A stretch of 64,000 nt of DNA from an uncultured Spirochaetales bacterium (lineage in GTDB: Bacteria; Spirochaetota; Spirochaetia; Sphaerochaetales; Sphaerochaetaceae): contig CALXKL010000007.1 in NCBI GenBank assembly GCA_944388965.1, positions 1 through 64,000 of the forward strand. Reading direction: 5' to 3'. Made by a program: the position numbers and the translations under genes. Of this stretch, positions 32,357 through 40,548 are shown one piece after another; position 1 is the stretch's first letter, and each line of letters starts with the position of its first letter. Under the pieces are notes generated by a model, which was not told the DNA's origin, did not search any database, and was given only the letters and a program-made list of their open reading frames with translations.

Positions 32357-33973
32357 ATGGAAAATTCTTCTACACCCCTTCTTGAAATGAAGGGCATCAG
32401 TAAGGAGTTCTCTGGCAACAAGGTCCTCAACGACATCAACTTCAAGCTGTATCCGGGCGAGATCCTGGGGCTTGTCGGTGAGAACGGCGCCGGAAAGAGC
32501 ACCCTGATGAAGATCCTCTTCGGAATGGACGAGATCAGGGATACCGGCGGTTATGGCGGAGATGTGCTGATCGATGGACAGAAGGTGAAGTTCAACTCAT
32601 CCGAGGATGCGATCAGACAGGGCATCGGAATGGTCCACCAGGAGTTCTCCCTCATCCCCGACTTCACGGTCGGAGAGAACATCCTCCTCAACAGAGAGCC
32701 CGAGAAGTACAGCGTCATGAGCGAGCTGTTCGGAAAGAGGCTCAATACACTCGATAGGAAAGAAATGCAGAGAAGGGCTCTCAAGGCCATCGAAAGGCTG
32801 GGAGTCGAACTCGATGCGAATAGGAAGATCTCGGGTCTGCCCGTAGGCTACAAGCAGTTCACGGAGATCGCCAGGGAGCTGAGCAAGGAAGACGACGAGA
32901 AGGTCGAAGGCGCCAAGGGCATCCGCCTGCTGGTGCTCGACGAGCCCACCGCCGTACTCTCGGAGCATGAGGCCGTCGCACTGCTGAAGGCCATGAGGAT
33001 GCTCTCCGATGCCGGCATCTCCATCATCTTCATCTCCCACCGTCTGCAGGAGATCATCGACGTGTGCGATTCGATCATGGTCATGCGTGACGGTCTGATC
33101 ATCCGCCATGTCGACAAGGCCGAGGCGGATGTCCAGAAGATCGCCCAGTGGATGGTCGGACGCACCGTCAAGCAGGAGCGCGTCGTGAAGGCCGACAGGC
33201 ACGTGGACGACGAGATTGTCCTGTCCGTCTCCGGCCTCAAGGTCGAGATGCCCGGCGAGATGGTCAAGGACGTCTCCTTCTCCGTCAGGAAGGGCGAGAT
33301 CTTCGGTCTGGGAGGACTTGCCGGACAGGGCAAGATCGGAATCCCTAACGGAATCATGGGACTGTACCTGGCGAACGGCAAGGTGGAGTTCGAAGGCAGA
33401 CCGGTCAGGCTCAACGACCCCTCCGGAGCCCTCGATTCCGGCATGGCGTTCGTCTCCGAGGACAGAAGGGGAGTCGGACTTCTCCTGGACGAGTCCCTGG
33501 AGTGGAACGTCGCCTTCGGTGCGATGCAGGTCAAGAACCGCTTCCTGAAGAAGGTCGGTCCGGTGCGCTTCCGCGATGCGGAGGCCATCAGGAAGGTCAC
33601 GGAGGAGTACGTCGACCTGCTGCAGATCAGATGCACGTCCACCAAGCAGAGGGCACGCCAGCTGTCCGGTGGAAACCAGCAGAAGATCTGTCTTGCGAAG
33701 GCCTTCGCGCTGGCTCCCAAGCTGCTGTTCGTCTCGGAGCCGACAAGAGGAATCGACGTCGGTGCAAAGGCCCTGGTGCTCGAGGCGCTGAGGAAGTACA
33801 ACGAGGAGAACGGCACGACCATCGTGATGATCTCCAGCGAGCTGGAGGAGCTGAGGAGCATCTGCGACCGCATCGCCATCGTCCATGACGGTGCAATCGC
33901 CGGAACGCTTGATGCGACCTCTTCGAGCGAGGACTTCGGTGTCCTCATGCTCGGCGAGATGAAGGAGGCCTGA
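32357..33973 (+). CDS. Two-domain sugar-type ABC transporter ATPase
   Basis: 538 aa with two nucleotide-binding halves as in RbsA/XylG/BMP systems. The first has an intact Walker A (GENGAGKSTLMKILF) and Walker B LLVLDEPTAVLSEHEA. The second has a degenerate Walker A (GLAGQGKIGIPNG) but a good signature (QLSGGNQQKICLAKA) and FVSEPTRGIDVGAK. This asymmetry is normal in the family. It powers the two permeases that follow. It ends 2 bp before permease 1. Confidence 0.92.
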   Translation: MENSSTPLLEMKGISKEFSGNKVLNDINFKLYPGEILGLVGENGAGKSTLMKILFGMDEIRDTGGYGGDVLIDGQKVKFNSSEDAIRQGIGMVHQEFSLIPDFTVGENILLNREPEKYSVMSELFGKRLNTLDRKEMQRRALKAIERLGVELDANRKISGLPVGYKQFTEIARELSKEDDEKVEGAKGIRLLVLDEPTAVLSEHEAVALLKAMRMLSDAGISIIFISHRLQEIIDVCDSIMVMRDGLIIRHVDKAEADVQKIAQWMVGRTVKQERVVKADRHVDDEIVLSVSGLKVEMPGEMVKDVSFSVRKGEIFGLGGLAGQGKIGIPNGIMGLYLANGKVEFEGRPVRLNDPSGALDSGMAFVSEDRRGVGLLLDESLEWNVAFGAMQVKNRFLKKVGPVRFRDAEAIRKVTEEYVDLLQIRCTSTKQRARQLSGGNQQKICLAKAFALAPKLLFVSEPTRGIDVGAKALVLEALRKYNEENGTTIVMISSELEELRSICDRIAIVHDGAIAGTLDATSSSEDFGVLMLGEMKEA

Positions 33974-33975
33974 AC

Positions 33976-35034
33976 ATGGATGTAGCAACTATCAAGGAAA
34001 AGGCCTTGCCCATGATCAAGTCCTTCGGACTGCCAAGGCTGATAATCACCGGATTCCTGCTGCTGATGTTCGTCATCGCCCCGTTTGCGAACGTGAACGT
34101 CGCCGCAGGACTCACCAACATGCTGACCCGCTTCGGCATGAACTCCGTCCTCGTCCTCGCGATGGTGCCGATGGTGCACTCGGGATGCGGACTCAACTTC
34201 GGACTTCCGCTGGGAATCATCTCCGGACTGCTGGGCGCCACGATGTCTGTGGAGTTCGCCTTCACCGGAATCGCCGGATTCCTGATGGCGATCGTCCTGG
34301 CGACTCCGTTCGCCGTGATCCTCGGTGCCGGCTACGGCGTCCTGCTGAACAGGGTCAAGGGCGGCGAGATGATGATCGCCACCTATGTCGGATTCTCCTC
34401 CGTCGCCTTCATGTGCATCATGTGGCTGCTTCTGCCTTATGATTCGCCGGCGATGGTCTGGGGATACGCCGGAACGGGTCTGAGGACCACGATCTCCGTC
34501 GCAGACTACTACGGAGGCGTCCTGGACAACTTCCTGCGCATCCAGATCGGACATCTTGCGATCCCGACCGGAGCCATCCTGTTCTTCGCCTTCCTGGCGT
34601 TGCTGATCTGGCTCTTCCTCAGGACCAAGACGGGAACCGCCATGACCGCTGTCGGATCCAACCCCGTCTTCGCCCGTGCAAGCGGAGTCAACGTCGACAG
34701 GATGAGAATGCTGTCGGTCGTGCTCTCCACCTGGCTCGGTGCCGTCGGCATCATCGTGTACGAGCAGTCCTTCGGCTTCATCCAGCTGTACATGGGACCG
34801 TTCAACATGGCCATGCCCGCCGTCAGCGCCGTCCTTTTGGGCGGTGCCAGCGTGAACAAGGCATCGATCGCGAACGTCGTCATCGGAACGCTCCTGTTCC
34901 AGGGCATTCTCACCATGACCCCGAGCGTCATGAACGGTCTGATCCAGACCGACGTGTCCGAGGTCATCAGAATCATCGTCTCCAACGGCATGATCCTGTA
35001 CGCCCTCACGAGAAAGCAGGAGGTGACGAGATGA
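33976..35034 (+). CDS. ABC transporter permease 1 (BMP/sugar family)
   Basis: 352 aa with about 8-10 transmembrane segments and the BPD_transp_2-family pattern (GMNSVLVLAMVPMVHSGCGL, later GGASVNKASIANVVIGTLLF). It forms half of the membrane channel with permease 2, which is its paralogue. The stop overlaps the next start (ATGA). Confidence 0.9.
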   Translation: MDVATIKEKALPMIKSFGLPRLIITGFLLLMFVIAPFANVNVAAGLTNMLTRFGMNSVLVLAMVPMVHSGCGLNFGLPLGIISGLLGATMSVEFAFTGIAGFLMAIVLATPFAVILGAGYGVLLNRVKGGEMMIATYVGFSSVAFMCIMWLLLPYDSPAMVWGYAGTGLRTTISVADYYGGVLDNFLRIQIGHLAIPTGAILFFAFLALLIWLFLRTKTGTAMTAVGSNPVFARASGVNVDRMRMLSVVLSTWLGAVGIIVYEQSFGFIQLYMGPFNMAMPAVSAVLLGGASVNKASIANVVIGTLLFQGILTMTPSVMNGLIQTDVSEVIRIIVSNGMILYALTRKQEVTR

Positions 35035-36146
35035 CAGGAGGCGCTTCAATGAAAAGACCGCAGGTCAATCCCAAGGAACTCCTGATCAACAATCTGGTTC
35101 CGATACTCTTCATCGTAATCTGTATCATCGGCATCCCGCTTTCCGGGTATTCCGGCACATACCTCCTGAACGAGATCCTCTCGAGGCTGGGAAGGAACTC
35201 CTTCCTCGTGCTCTCGCTGCTGATCCCCGTCATGGCTGGAATGGGCCTGAACTTCGGAATGACGCTGGGCGCGATGGCCGGTCAGATCGGACTCATCTTC
35301 GTCTCCGACTGGTCGATCGTAGGCATCCCCGGCATGGTGCTGGCGGCAATCATCTCTGTGCCCATCTCCGTTATCCTGGGCTACATGTGCGGCACGATCC
35401 TCAACAGGGCTAAGGGGCGCGAGATGGTCACGAGCTACATCATCGGCTTCTTCATGAACGGTGTGTATCAGCTCTTCGTGCTGTACTTCATGGGCTCGAT
35501 CATCCCGATAAAGAGCTCCGCTCTCGTCCTGCCCAGAGGCTACGGCATCAGGAACACGGTCAACCTCGAGTCCATGAGGAAGAGCCTGGACAACCTGATT
35601 CCGTTCAACATCTTCGGTGCGAGCGTGCCTCTTGCGACGTTCATCCTGGTCGCGCTCTTCTGCCTGTTCATCGTGTGGTTCAGAAGGACCAAGCTCGGAC
35701 AGGACATGAGGGCCGTCGGACAGGACATGGAGGTCGCGCGTCAGGCCGGCATCAAGGTGGAGAGGACCCGTGTGCTCTCGATCATCCTCTCTACGGTCTT
35801 CGCCGGGTTCGGAATGATCATCTACTTGCAGAACATCGGAACGCTGAACACCTACAACAGCCACTCGCAGATCGGCATGTTCTCCATCGCCGCACTGCTG
35901 GTCGGCGGTGCCAGCGTCGACAAGGCGAACATCAGGAACGTATTCATAGGAATCATCCTGTTCCACCTGATGTTCACCATCGCACCGACTGTCGGCAGGA
36001 ACCTCATCGGAGAGGCTCAGCTCGGCGAGTACTTCCGCGTGTTCGTCAGCTACGGCGTCATCACGCTGGCCCTGGTGCTCTACGAGATGAGGAAGCGCCG
36101 TGCAGAGCGCATCGCCCTCGAGAGAGGAGAGGAGGTGGTCGCATGA
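35031..36146 (+). CDS. ABC transporter permease 2 (BMP/sugar family)
   Basis: 371 aa, polytopic, with the same arrangement as permease 1 (MAGMGLNFGMTLGAMAGQIG and GGASVDKANIRNVFIGIILF). Two starts are possible: 35031 in the ATGA overlap and 35049 with its own GGAGG; both give the same membrane protein. The gene ends 4 bp into the next one, so the operon is translationally coupled. Confidence 0.9.
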   Translation: MTGGASMKRPQVNPKELLINNLVPILFIVICIIGIPLSGYSGTYLLNEILSRLGRNSFLVLSLLIPVMAGMGLNFGMTLGAMAGQIGLIFVSDWSIVGIPGMVLAAIISVPISVILGYMCGTILNRAKGREMVTSYIIGFFMNGVYQLFVLYFMGSIIPIKSSALVLPRGYGIRNTVNLESMRKSLDNLIPFNIFGASVPLATFILVALFCLFIVWFRRTKLGQDMRAVGQDMEVARQAGIKVERTRVLSIILSTVFAGFGMIIYLQNIGTLNTYNSHSQIGMFSIAALLVGGASVDKANIRNVFIGIILFHLMFTIAPTVGRNLIGEAQLGEYFRVFVSYGVITLALVLYEMRKRRAERIALERGEEVVA

Positions 36147-36613
36147 AGCTGAAGCTTTCAAGAAGATTCTTCATCCGCCTTGCGGCGATCGTCGTGATCC
36201 TCGTCCTTGCAGTCGTGATGTTCTTCATCGGCAAGCAACACACGATCCTGATCGACAACAACCGTGCCGGAGACATCAAGGCTCTTGACTATTTCGAGGT
36301 GTCCGTCGACGGATCTCCGCTTCTCGACATGGCTCCGATGCTCAGGGAGCAGTTCCTGGTCACCGGACAGAAGCACACAATCACGATCCAGTGGGAGGAC
36401 GAGGCCAGCGGCCAGATGCTCGCAGTGAGCGTCAACGTCAAGATCCCTCTCACCCAGGACATGGTGCTGATGAGCGTGCCGACCTTCATGGCCGACATGA
36501 ACCAGCCCCAGAGCGTATGGCTGACTCCGTTCGAGGCCCAGGTGGTCACATCCACCGCGGCAGAGGACAACGCCGTCGTCCTGGACGACACCGCATCGTT
36601 CTCTTCGTTCTGA
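36143..36613 (+). CDS. DUF6672-like single-span protein of the ABC operon
   Basis: 156 aa, starting in an overlap with permease 2. One transmembrane helix (about 10-28, FIRLAAIVVILVLAVVMFF) anchors an external beta-rich domain (HTILIDNNRAGD, then ITIQWEDEASGQ). Small proteins of this type recur at the end of DUF3798 ABC operons; the family is annotated DUF6672 as far as I recall. It may be an accessory of the transporter; its function is not known. Confidence 0.7.
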   Translation: MKLKLSRRFFIRLAAIVVILVLAVVMFFIGKQHTILIDNNRAGDIKALDYFEVSVDGSPLLDMAPMLREQFLVTGQKHTITIQWEDEASGQMLAVSVNVKIPLTQDMVLMSVPTFMADMNQPQSVWLTPFEAQVVTSTAAEDNAVVLDDTASFSSF

Positions 36614-36638
36614 TTCCATCAGGACGATACATACGGGA

Positions 36639-36671
36639 CCCCGCTGTGATAGACTTGCAGCGGGGCCTTTT
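36639..36671 (+). terminator. Terminator of the DUF3798 ABC operon
   Basis: CCCCGCTG (36639-36646) pairs with CAGCGGGG (36658-36665), followed by CCTTTT. Its tail ends 3 nt before the ATG of the next gene, so the hairpin's 3' arm occupies that gene's ribosome-binding region. Confidence 0.8.
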
Positions 36672-36674
36672 CAT

Positions 36675-37598
36675 ATGAGTCAGAGTGCAAGACTGCAGTA
36701 CATCATCAGATGCCTGGACCACGCCGACGGCGTGACGCTGAGGGAGATCGCCGAGCACTTCGAGATATCCACGCGCCAGGCATGCCGCGACATCGAATAC
36801 CTGCGCGACCAGATGGGCGCTCCGATCGCCTATGACCACAGGACGCGCCGCTATCGCCTGACGACGTTGTGGGAGAGCTATTCCAACGTCGACGAACGGC
36901 TGATCATCACAGGCGCCTACCTCAAGGCGGTGTTCGCCAAGATAAGACTTGGAAAGTACTTCGAGGACGAGCTCATAGCCTCCCTGTACAGCGGCATCTC
37001 CGACGATGTGAGACGTGTCCTCGACCGAATCGAGTATCGCAGCCAGAGCATCGAGGTCCCGGACTGGAATGTCCTCTCGACGCTCATCGACGCGTTTGCG
37101 CGCAACCTGTGCGTCGACATGGCCTACAGGAACCTTTCCGGCGAAGAGAGCAACAGGAGGATAGAGCCGGGAAAGCTGGTCAACTACGGCACCTCATGGT
37201 ACGTCGTGGCCTACGACCACAGGAGACAGACGACCCGCACCTTCCATCTGTCCAGGATCGTGTCCATAGTCCTTTCCAAGGAGCCGATGAGCCACGCGAT
37301 AGAGGTCTCGGACAAGGGTTATGGAATCTACCTGTCGGGTCCTCTTGTCCCATACACGATCCGCTTCACCGGCAACGCCGCACGCATCGTGTCCACGCAG
37401 ACCTGGAGCGAGGACCAGAAGCTTGTGTGGCAGGATGACGGGTCCCTGTTGATGACGGTGAGCTCCGCCTCTGTGGACGAGCTGGTTCCTTCGGTGCTCG
37501 CCTACGGGCACGAGGCCGAGCCCGTCTCTCCTCGCTCGTTCGTGGATGCCTACAGGAAGCGAGTGGATCTCCTGCTGGAAAAATACGGGAAAAAGTGA
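36675..37598 (+). CDS. YafY-type HTH/WYL transcriptional regulator
   Basis: 307 aa. An HTH_11-type winged helix (residues 5-60, VTLREIAEHFEISTRQACRD) is followed by a WYL domain (about 135-215, VDMAYRNLSGEESNRRIEPG, then GTSWYVVAYDHR) and a WCX tail. It is a likely regulator of the adjacent ABC operon. No independent Shine-Dalgarno exists; a terminator stem covers the upstream GGGG, so its synthesis may depend on read-through or structure opening. Confidence 0.85.
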   Translation: MSQSARLQYIIRCLDHADGVTLREIAEHFEISTRQACRDIEYLRDQMGAPIAYDHRTRRYRLTTLWESYSNVDERLIITGAYLKAVFAKIRLGKYFEDELIASLYSGISDDVRRVLDRIEYRSQSIEVPDWNVLSTLIDAFARNLCVDMAYRNLSGEESNRRIEPGKLVNYGTSWYVVAYDHRRQTTRTFHLSRIVSIVLSKEPMSHAIEVSDKGYGIYLSGPLVPYTIRFTGNAARIVSTQTWSEDQKLVWQDDGSLLMTVSSASVDELVPSVLAYGHEAEPVSPRSFVDAYRKRVDLLLEKYGKK

Positions 37599-37669
37599 GA
37601 AGACATCTGCAACGACATCATATGTCGTGGTGAGTCCCGTATCATGAGGCCATAAAGGAGATCGGACTC

Positions 37670-37837
37670 ATGAACATGAAAGAGACAAAGGACATCGTGA
37701 TCGTAGATGACGTCTTCACCCTGGAGGAGATGGCTGCGGCCCTTGAGGAGGACCTGGAGGAAAGCGGCATACGGGACACCATTCTCGCCATGATCTTCGC
37801 AGGTCTTGCCTTCATCGGCATGATGCTGGTGATGTGA
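37670..37837 (+). CDS. 55-residue single-span membrane protein
   Basis: A small gene with AAAGGAG 9 nt before the ATG. Residues 1-33 are acidic (VDDVFTLEEMAAALEEDLEE); residues 36-55 are a hydrophobic helix (ILAMIFAGLAFIGMMLVM) that ends the protein, so it is tail-anchored with the acidic part in the cytosol. Small proteins of this design often regulate membrane complexes. Its partner is unknown. It lies between the WYL regulator and the terminator of trxA. Confidence 0.6.
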   Translation: MNMKETKDIVIVDDVFTLEEMAAALEEDLEESGIRDTILAMIFAGLAFIGMMLVM

Positions 37838-37901
37838 TCGGCTGGCCTGGATCTTCAGGCCCGGGATCGGATGAAGGTGAAAGCACCTGAGCTGAAAAGG
37901 C

Positions 37902-37929
37902 GACAAGGATGGCGTCTGCCATCCTTGTC
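37902..37929 (-). terminator. Terminator of trxA (possibly bidirectional)
   Basis: GACAAGGATGG (37902-37912) pairs perfectly with CCATCCTTGTC (37919-37929). On the minus strand it is followed by GCCTTTTC, so it mainly ends trxA transcription; it may also stop the 55-residue gene from the other side. Confidence 0.8.
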
Positions 37930-37968
37930 CCTCATCATCACATGACACCTGGAGGAATGCCACTATTC

Positions 37969-38277
37969 TCAGCCGAGCAGGGCCTCAACCCCCGCTTCGG
38001 ACTTGTATCCTACCGCCTTGTTGACGATCTGGCCGTCCTTGAAGACGATCATCGTCGGCACACCCTGCACACCGTAGCGGATCGCCAGGTCGCTTGCCTG
38101 GTCCACATCGACCTTGACGACCTTCACGTCAGGATGCTTGTCGGCGACCTTCTCGAGCACGGGGCCGAGCATCTTGCAGGGTCCGCACCAGGTTGCGAAG
38201 AAGTCGACGAGGACCGTTCCCTTCGCATCGAGCACTTCATTCCTGAAACCATCTGTATCTGCATGTACTATTGCCAT
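37969..38277 (-). CDS. trxA: Thioredoxin
   Basis: 102 aa, the normal length. The redox motif WCGPC is at 30-34 and the cis-proline segment GVQGVPTMIVF is intact. It reduces protein disulfides in the cytosol. The start MAIVHADTDGF is preferred over an upstream in-frame ATG. A Crp/Fnr-family gene ends 71 bp upstream on the same strand and could be co-transcribed. Confidence 0.95.
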   Translation of the reverse strand: MAIVHADTDGFRNEVLDAKGTVLVDFFATWCGPCKMLGPVLEKVADKHPDVKVVKVDVDQASDLAIRYGVQGVPTMIVFKDGQIVNKAVGYKSEAGVEALLG

Positions 38278-38348
38278 CTCTTGTGTTCTCCTTGTCTTGT
38301 GATTCAAATATAACACCGGATGGGAAAAGGGAAAGTGACGATGTCACA

Positions 38349-39014
38349 TCAGAGCCCTGCCATCTCCTCAAGGCCTTTGCGGTCAAGGATCCTCACGCTG
38401 CCTCTGCCCACTTCTATGAGGCCTTCCTCCTGCAGGTACTTCAGCGTCCTCGTGACGACCTCCCTTGCAGAACCCAGATGCGAGGCCAGCTTCTCCTGCG
38501 TCGTCTCCAGCGTGTCACGGGAGGCGAGGTCCGCCTCCTCGAGCAGGAGCGCCGCCAGGCGGGTGTTGATCCTCCTGTTGAGCACCTGGTCCAGAAGCGA
38601 ATAGACGTCGGAGAAACGCTCCATCATGACTTTGGACACGATTGAGGCGAACCTGGGTGAGGAGTCCTGCAGACGGGTAAAGAGGGCGGTTGGTATTGTC
38701 ATGTAGCGTGTCTCCTCCTCGGCCATGAGCGAGATCGACACGGCCGACATGTTGAACATGCATGAGGCGGAGAACAGGCACATGTCGTATGCGAAGAGCC
38801 TGTACAGGGATATCTCGCGTCCCTCGTTGAATGACGTGAACGCCCTCAGCTGTCCCGACATGACTATCACGGTGCCCAGGCATTCCTCTCCGGCCCTGTA
38901 GACGATCCCGCCCCTTGGTGCATTCATGATGACGACCTCGCGTTCGAGCCTCTTTCTGAGCTCCTCGTCGAATTCGTCGTAGCAGGGTATGAATTTCCCG
39001 AGTTCACTTTCCAT
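38349..39014 (-). CDS. Crp/Fnr-family transcriptional regulator
   Basis: 221 aa with an N-terminal cNMP-type sensor barrel (APRGGIVYRAGEECLGTVIV) and a C-terminal HTH_Crp (TQEKLASHLGSAREVVTRTL). Two Cys in CLFSASCMF may take part in redox sensing, but no Fnr-type N-terminal cluster is present. It is upstream of trxA, and its start overlaps the end of the DUF2238-like gene by 11 bp. Probable link to redox or nitrosative stress (inference). Confidence 0.88.
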   Translation of the reverse strand: MESELGKFIPCYDEFDEELRKRLEREVVIMNAPRGGIVYRAGEECLGTVIVMSGQLRAFTSFNEGREISLYRLFAYDMCLFSASCMFNMSAVSISLMAEEETRYMTIPTALFTRLQDSSPRFASIVSKVMMERFSDVYSLLDQVLNRRINTRLAALLLEEADLASRDTLETTQEKLASHLGSAREVVTRTLKYLQEEGLIEVGRGSVRILDRKGLEEMAGL

Positions 39015-39615
39015 TTGCTTTCCTCTGTCTGAAGAATATCATCGCACAGCCGACGAGGGAGCCGGCCAGACCGTCGATCATGTCGTTCATCGTGTCCACG
39101 AGCCCCGGGTTCTGCCAGCTGCGTCCGATGAGCTCCTGGCCCGGGCGCAGGTTGCGCTGCACATCCGACTGCACGATGACATCCAGCGAGAACTCCATGA
39201 TCTCCCACAGGGCGGCACCCGCAAGTCCTATGATCGCGGTCAGGGCGAGCCTCATGGCGAACGGGATGGCCTGTGCCCTGTGCGGAGGGAAGAACACCTC
39301 GTAGAAGGTCAGGACTATGAGTATGCCGGATATGAAGTGCAGGGCGATGTCATAGGCGAAGAGCCTCTCGTACAGGTCCATCCGGTTTCCGACATACGTG
39401 CCGACAACCGCGAACACGAGGTCCGCAAGCAGCACGGGGGAGGACAGCTGCGTCCTGAAGACGTATCTGAAGAGGGGGTCGAAGAGATTGACGATCGCAA
39501 TCGCGGTCAAGGCGTATGCGGTCATCCTGATGCCCTGGTGCGTCAGCGCGTCCGCCACCACCATGGCGGCAAGGCCTGCCGTGAGGGCGAGTGATGTCCT
39601 TCTTCTCATGTCCAT
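39004..39615 (-). CDS. DUF2238/YjdF-like integral membrane protein
   Basis: 203 aa, polytopic (five or six helices). Conserved segments LHFISGILIVLTFYE and AALWEIMEFSLDVIVQ fit the DUF2238 family, and a C-terminal MNDMIDGLAGSLVG segment closes it. ATG at 39615 (or 39609) was chosen; the long upstream frame is the reverse of the RNase D gene. Function unknown. Confidence 0.7.
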   Translation of the reverse strand: MDMRRRTSLALTAGLAAMVVADALTHQGIRMTAYALTAIAIVNLFDPLFRYVFRTQLSSPVLLADLVFAVVGTYVGNRMDLYERLFAYDIALHFISGILIVLTFYEVFFPPHRAQAIPFAMRLALTAIIGLAGAALWEIMEFSLDVIVQSDVQRNLRPGQELIGRSWQNPGLVDTMNDMIDGLAGSLVGCAMIFFRQRKANGK

Positions 39616-39669
39616 GTCGAAAATATAGCCCAATGACACGCATTCGGCCAATGCGTTAACATGTGACTC

Positions 39670-40548
39670 ATGGAACATGTCCTGATCGACACCTCCGAGC
39701 GGCTGATGGAATGCATCGCCAGGTGGAACACCCTCGAGCGCATCGCGGTCGACTTCGAATGCGAATTCAATCTCCACATATACGGCGAGCATCTGTGCCT
39801 TGTCCAGGTGTATGACGGCACGACATATTATGTGATCGACCCGCGTGCGAACGGCGTGAGCCGGGACGTCCTTGTCGCCTTCTTCACCTCTCCCGTGAAG
39901 AAGGTGTGGTTCGACTGCCAGAGCGACAACAGCCTTGTGTACAGGAAGTACCAGGTCTCTGTTGAGAACATACTCGACGTCAGGGTGTATGCCCTGGCCC
40001 TGGGCTTCACGGGCAACCTCGTGTCGCTGGAGAAGAAGTTCCTGGGCATCGAACCTGATATCGCGCCGGGGGACAAGAAGAAGCTCCAGCAGACCAACTG
40101 GCTGCGACGTCCGCTTTCCAGCCAGCAGCTGGACTACGCCCTCTCGGACGTGGCCTCTCTCTTCGCCCTCGAGGATGTGCTGTATGCAAAGGTCGTCGAA
40201 GCCGGCCTGGAGGAGGAATGCGCCCGGCAGATGAAGCTGCGTAGCCGCCCGGCCGAGCCGAAACCGGGCTGGGTGACGCTTGGAAACTGGAAGAGGATGA
40301 CGAAGGAGCAGAGACGCAACGTGAAGCAGTACTACATCGCCCGCGATGTGGTCGCAAGGCGCTTCAACGTCCCCTCATACTACGTCCTGGACAAGCATCG
40401 TCTGCTCGGCTTCGCCCTCTCATGTCCGGCAAGGAAGGAGGACGTCATGGCACTGGTCGCAGAGGCGAACCCGCGTTTCCAGAGTCAGCTCATGGACTCG
40501 ATGCTCAAGGCCTACGAGATCGTCAGACAGTCTTCAGACCAGTCATAG
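39670..40548 (+). CDS. RNase D-like 3'-5' exonuclease
   Basis: 292 aa. The DEDD exonuclease domain shows DFE at 28-30, a central Asp segment (VWFDCQSDNSL) and the YALSDVASLFAL motif with Tyr and Asp. The C-terminal part replaces a typical HRDC domain with a shorter basic helical region. It probably trims tRNA or other RNA 3' ends. It overlaps the convergent molybdenum hydroxylase gene by 26 bp. Confidence 0.85.
   Translation: MEHVLIDTSERLMECIARWNTLERIAVDFECEFNLHIYGEHLCLVQVYDGTTYYVIDPRANGVSRDVLVAFFTSPVKKVWFDCQSDNSLVYRKYQVSVENILDVRVYALALGFTGNLVSLEKKFLGIEPDIAPGDKKKLQQTNWLRRPLSSQQLDYALSDVASLFALEDVLYAKVVEAGLEEECARQMKLRSRPAEPKPGWVTLGNWKRMTKEQRRNVKQYYIARDVVARRFNVPSYYVLDKHRLLGFALSCPARKEDVMALVAEANPRFQSQLMDSMLKAYEIVRQSSDQS

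Noticed and set aside
32848-35049. Minus-strand frame of 733 codons opposite the ABC ATPase and permease
   Set aside because: Composition is His/Asp/Gly-rich and it lies fully over two well-supported genes.
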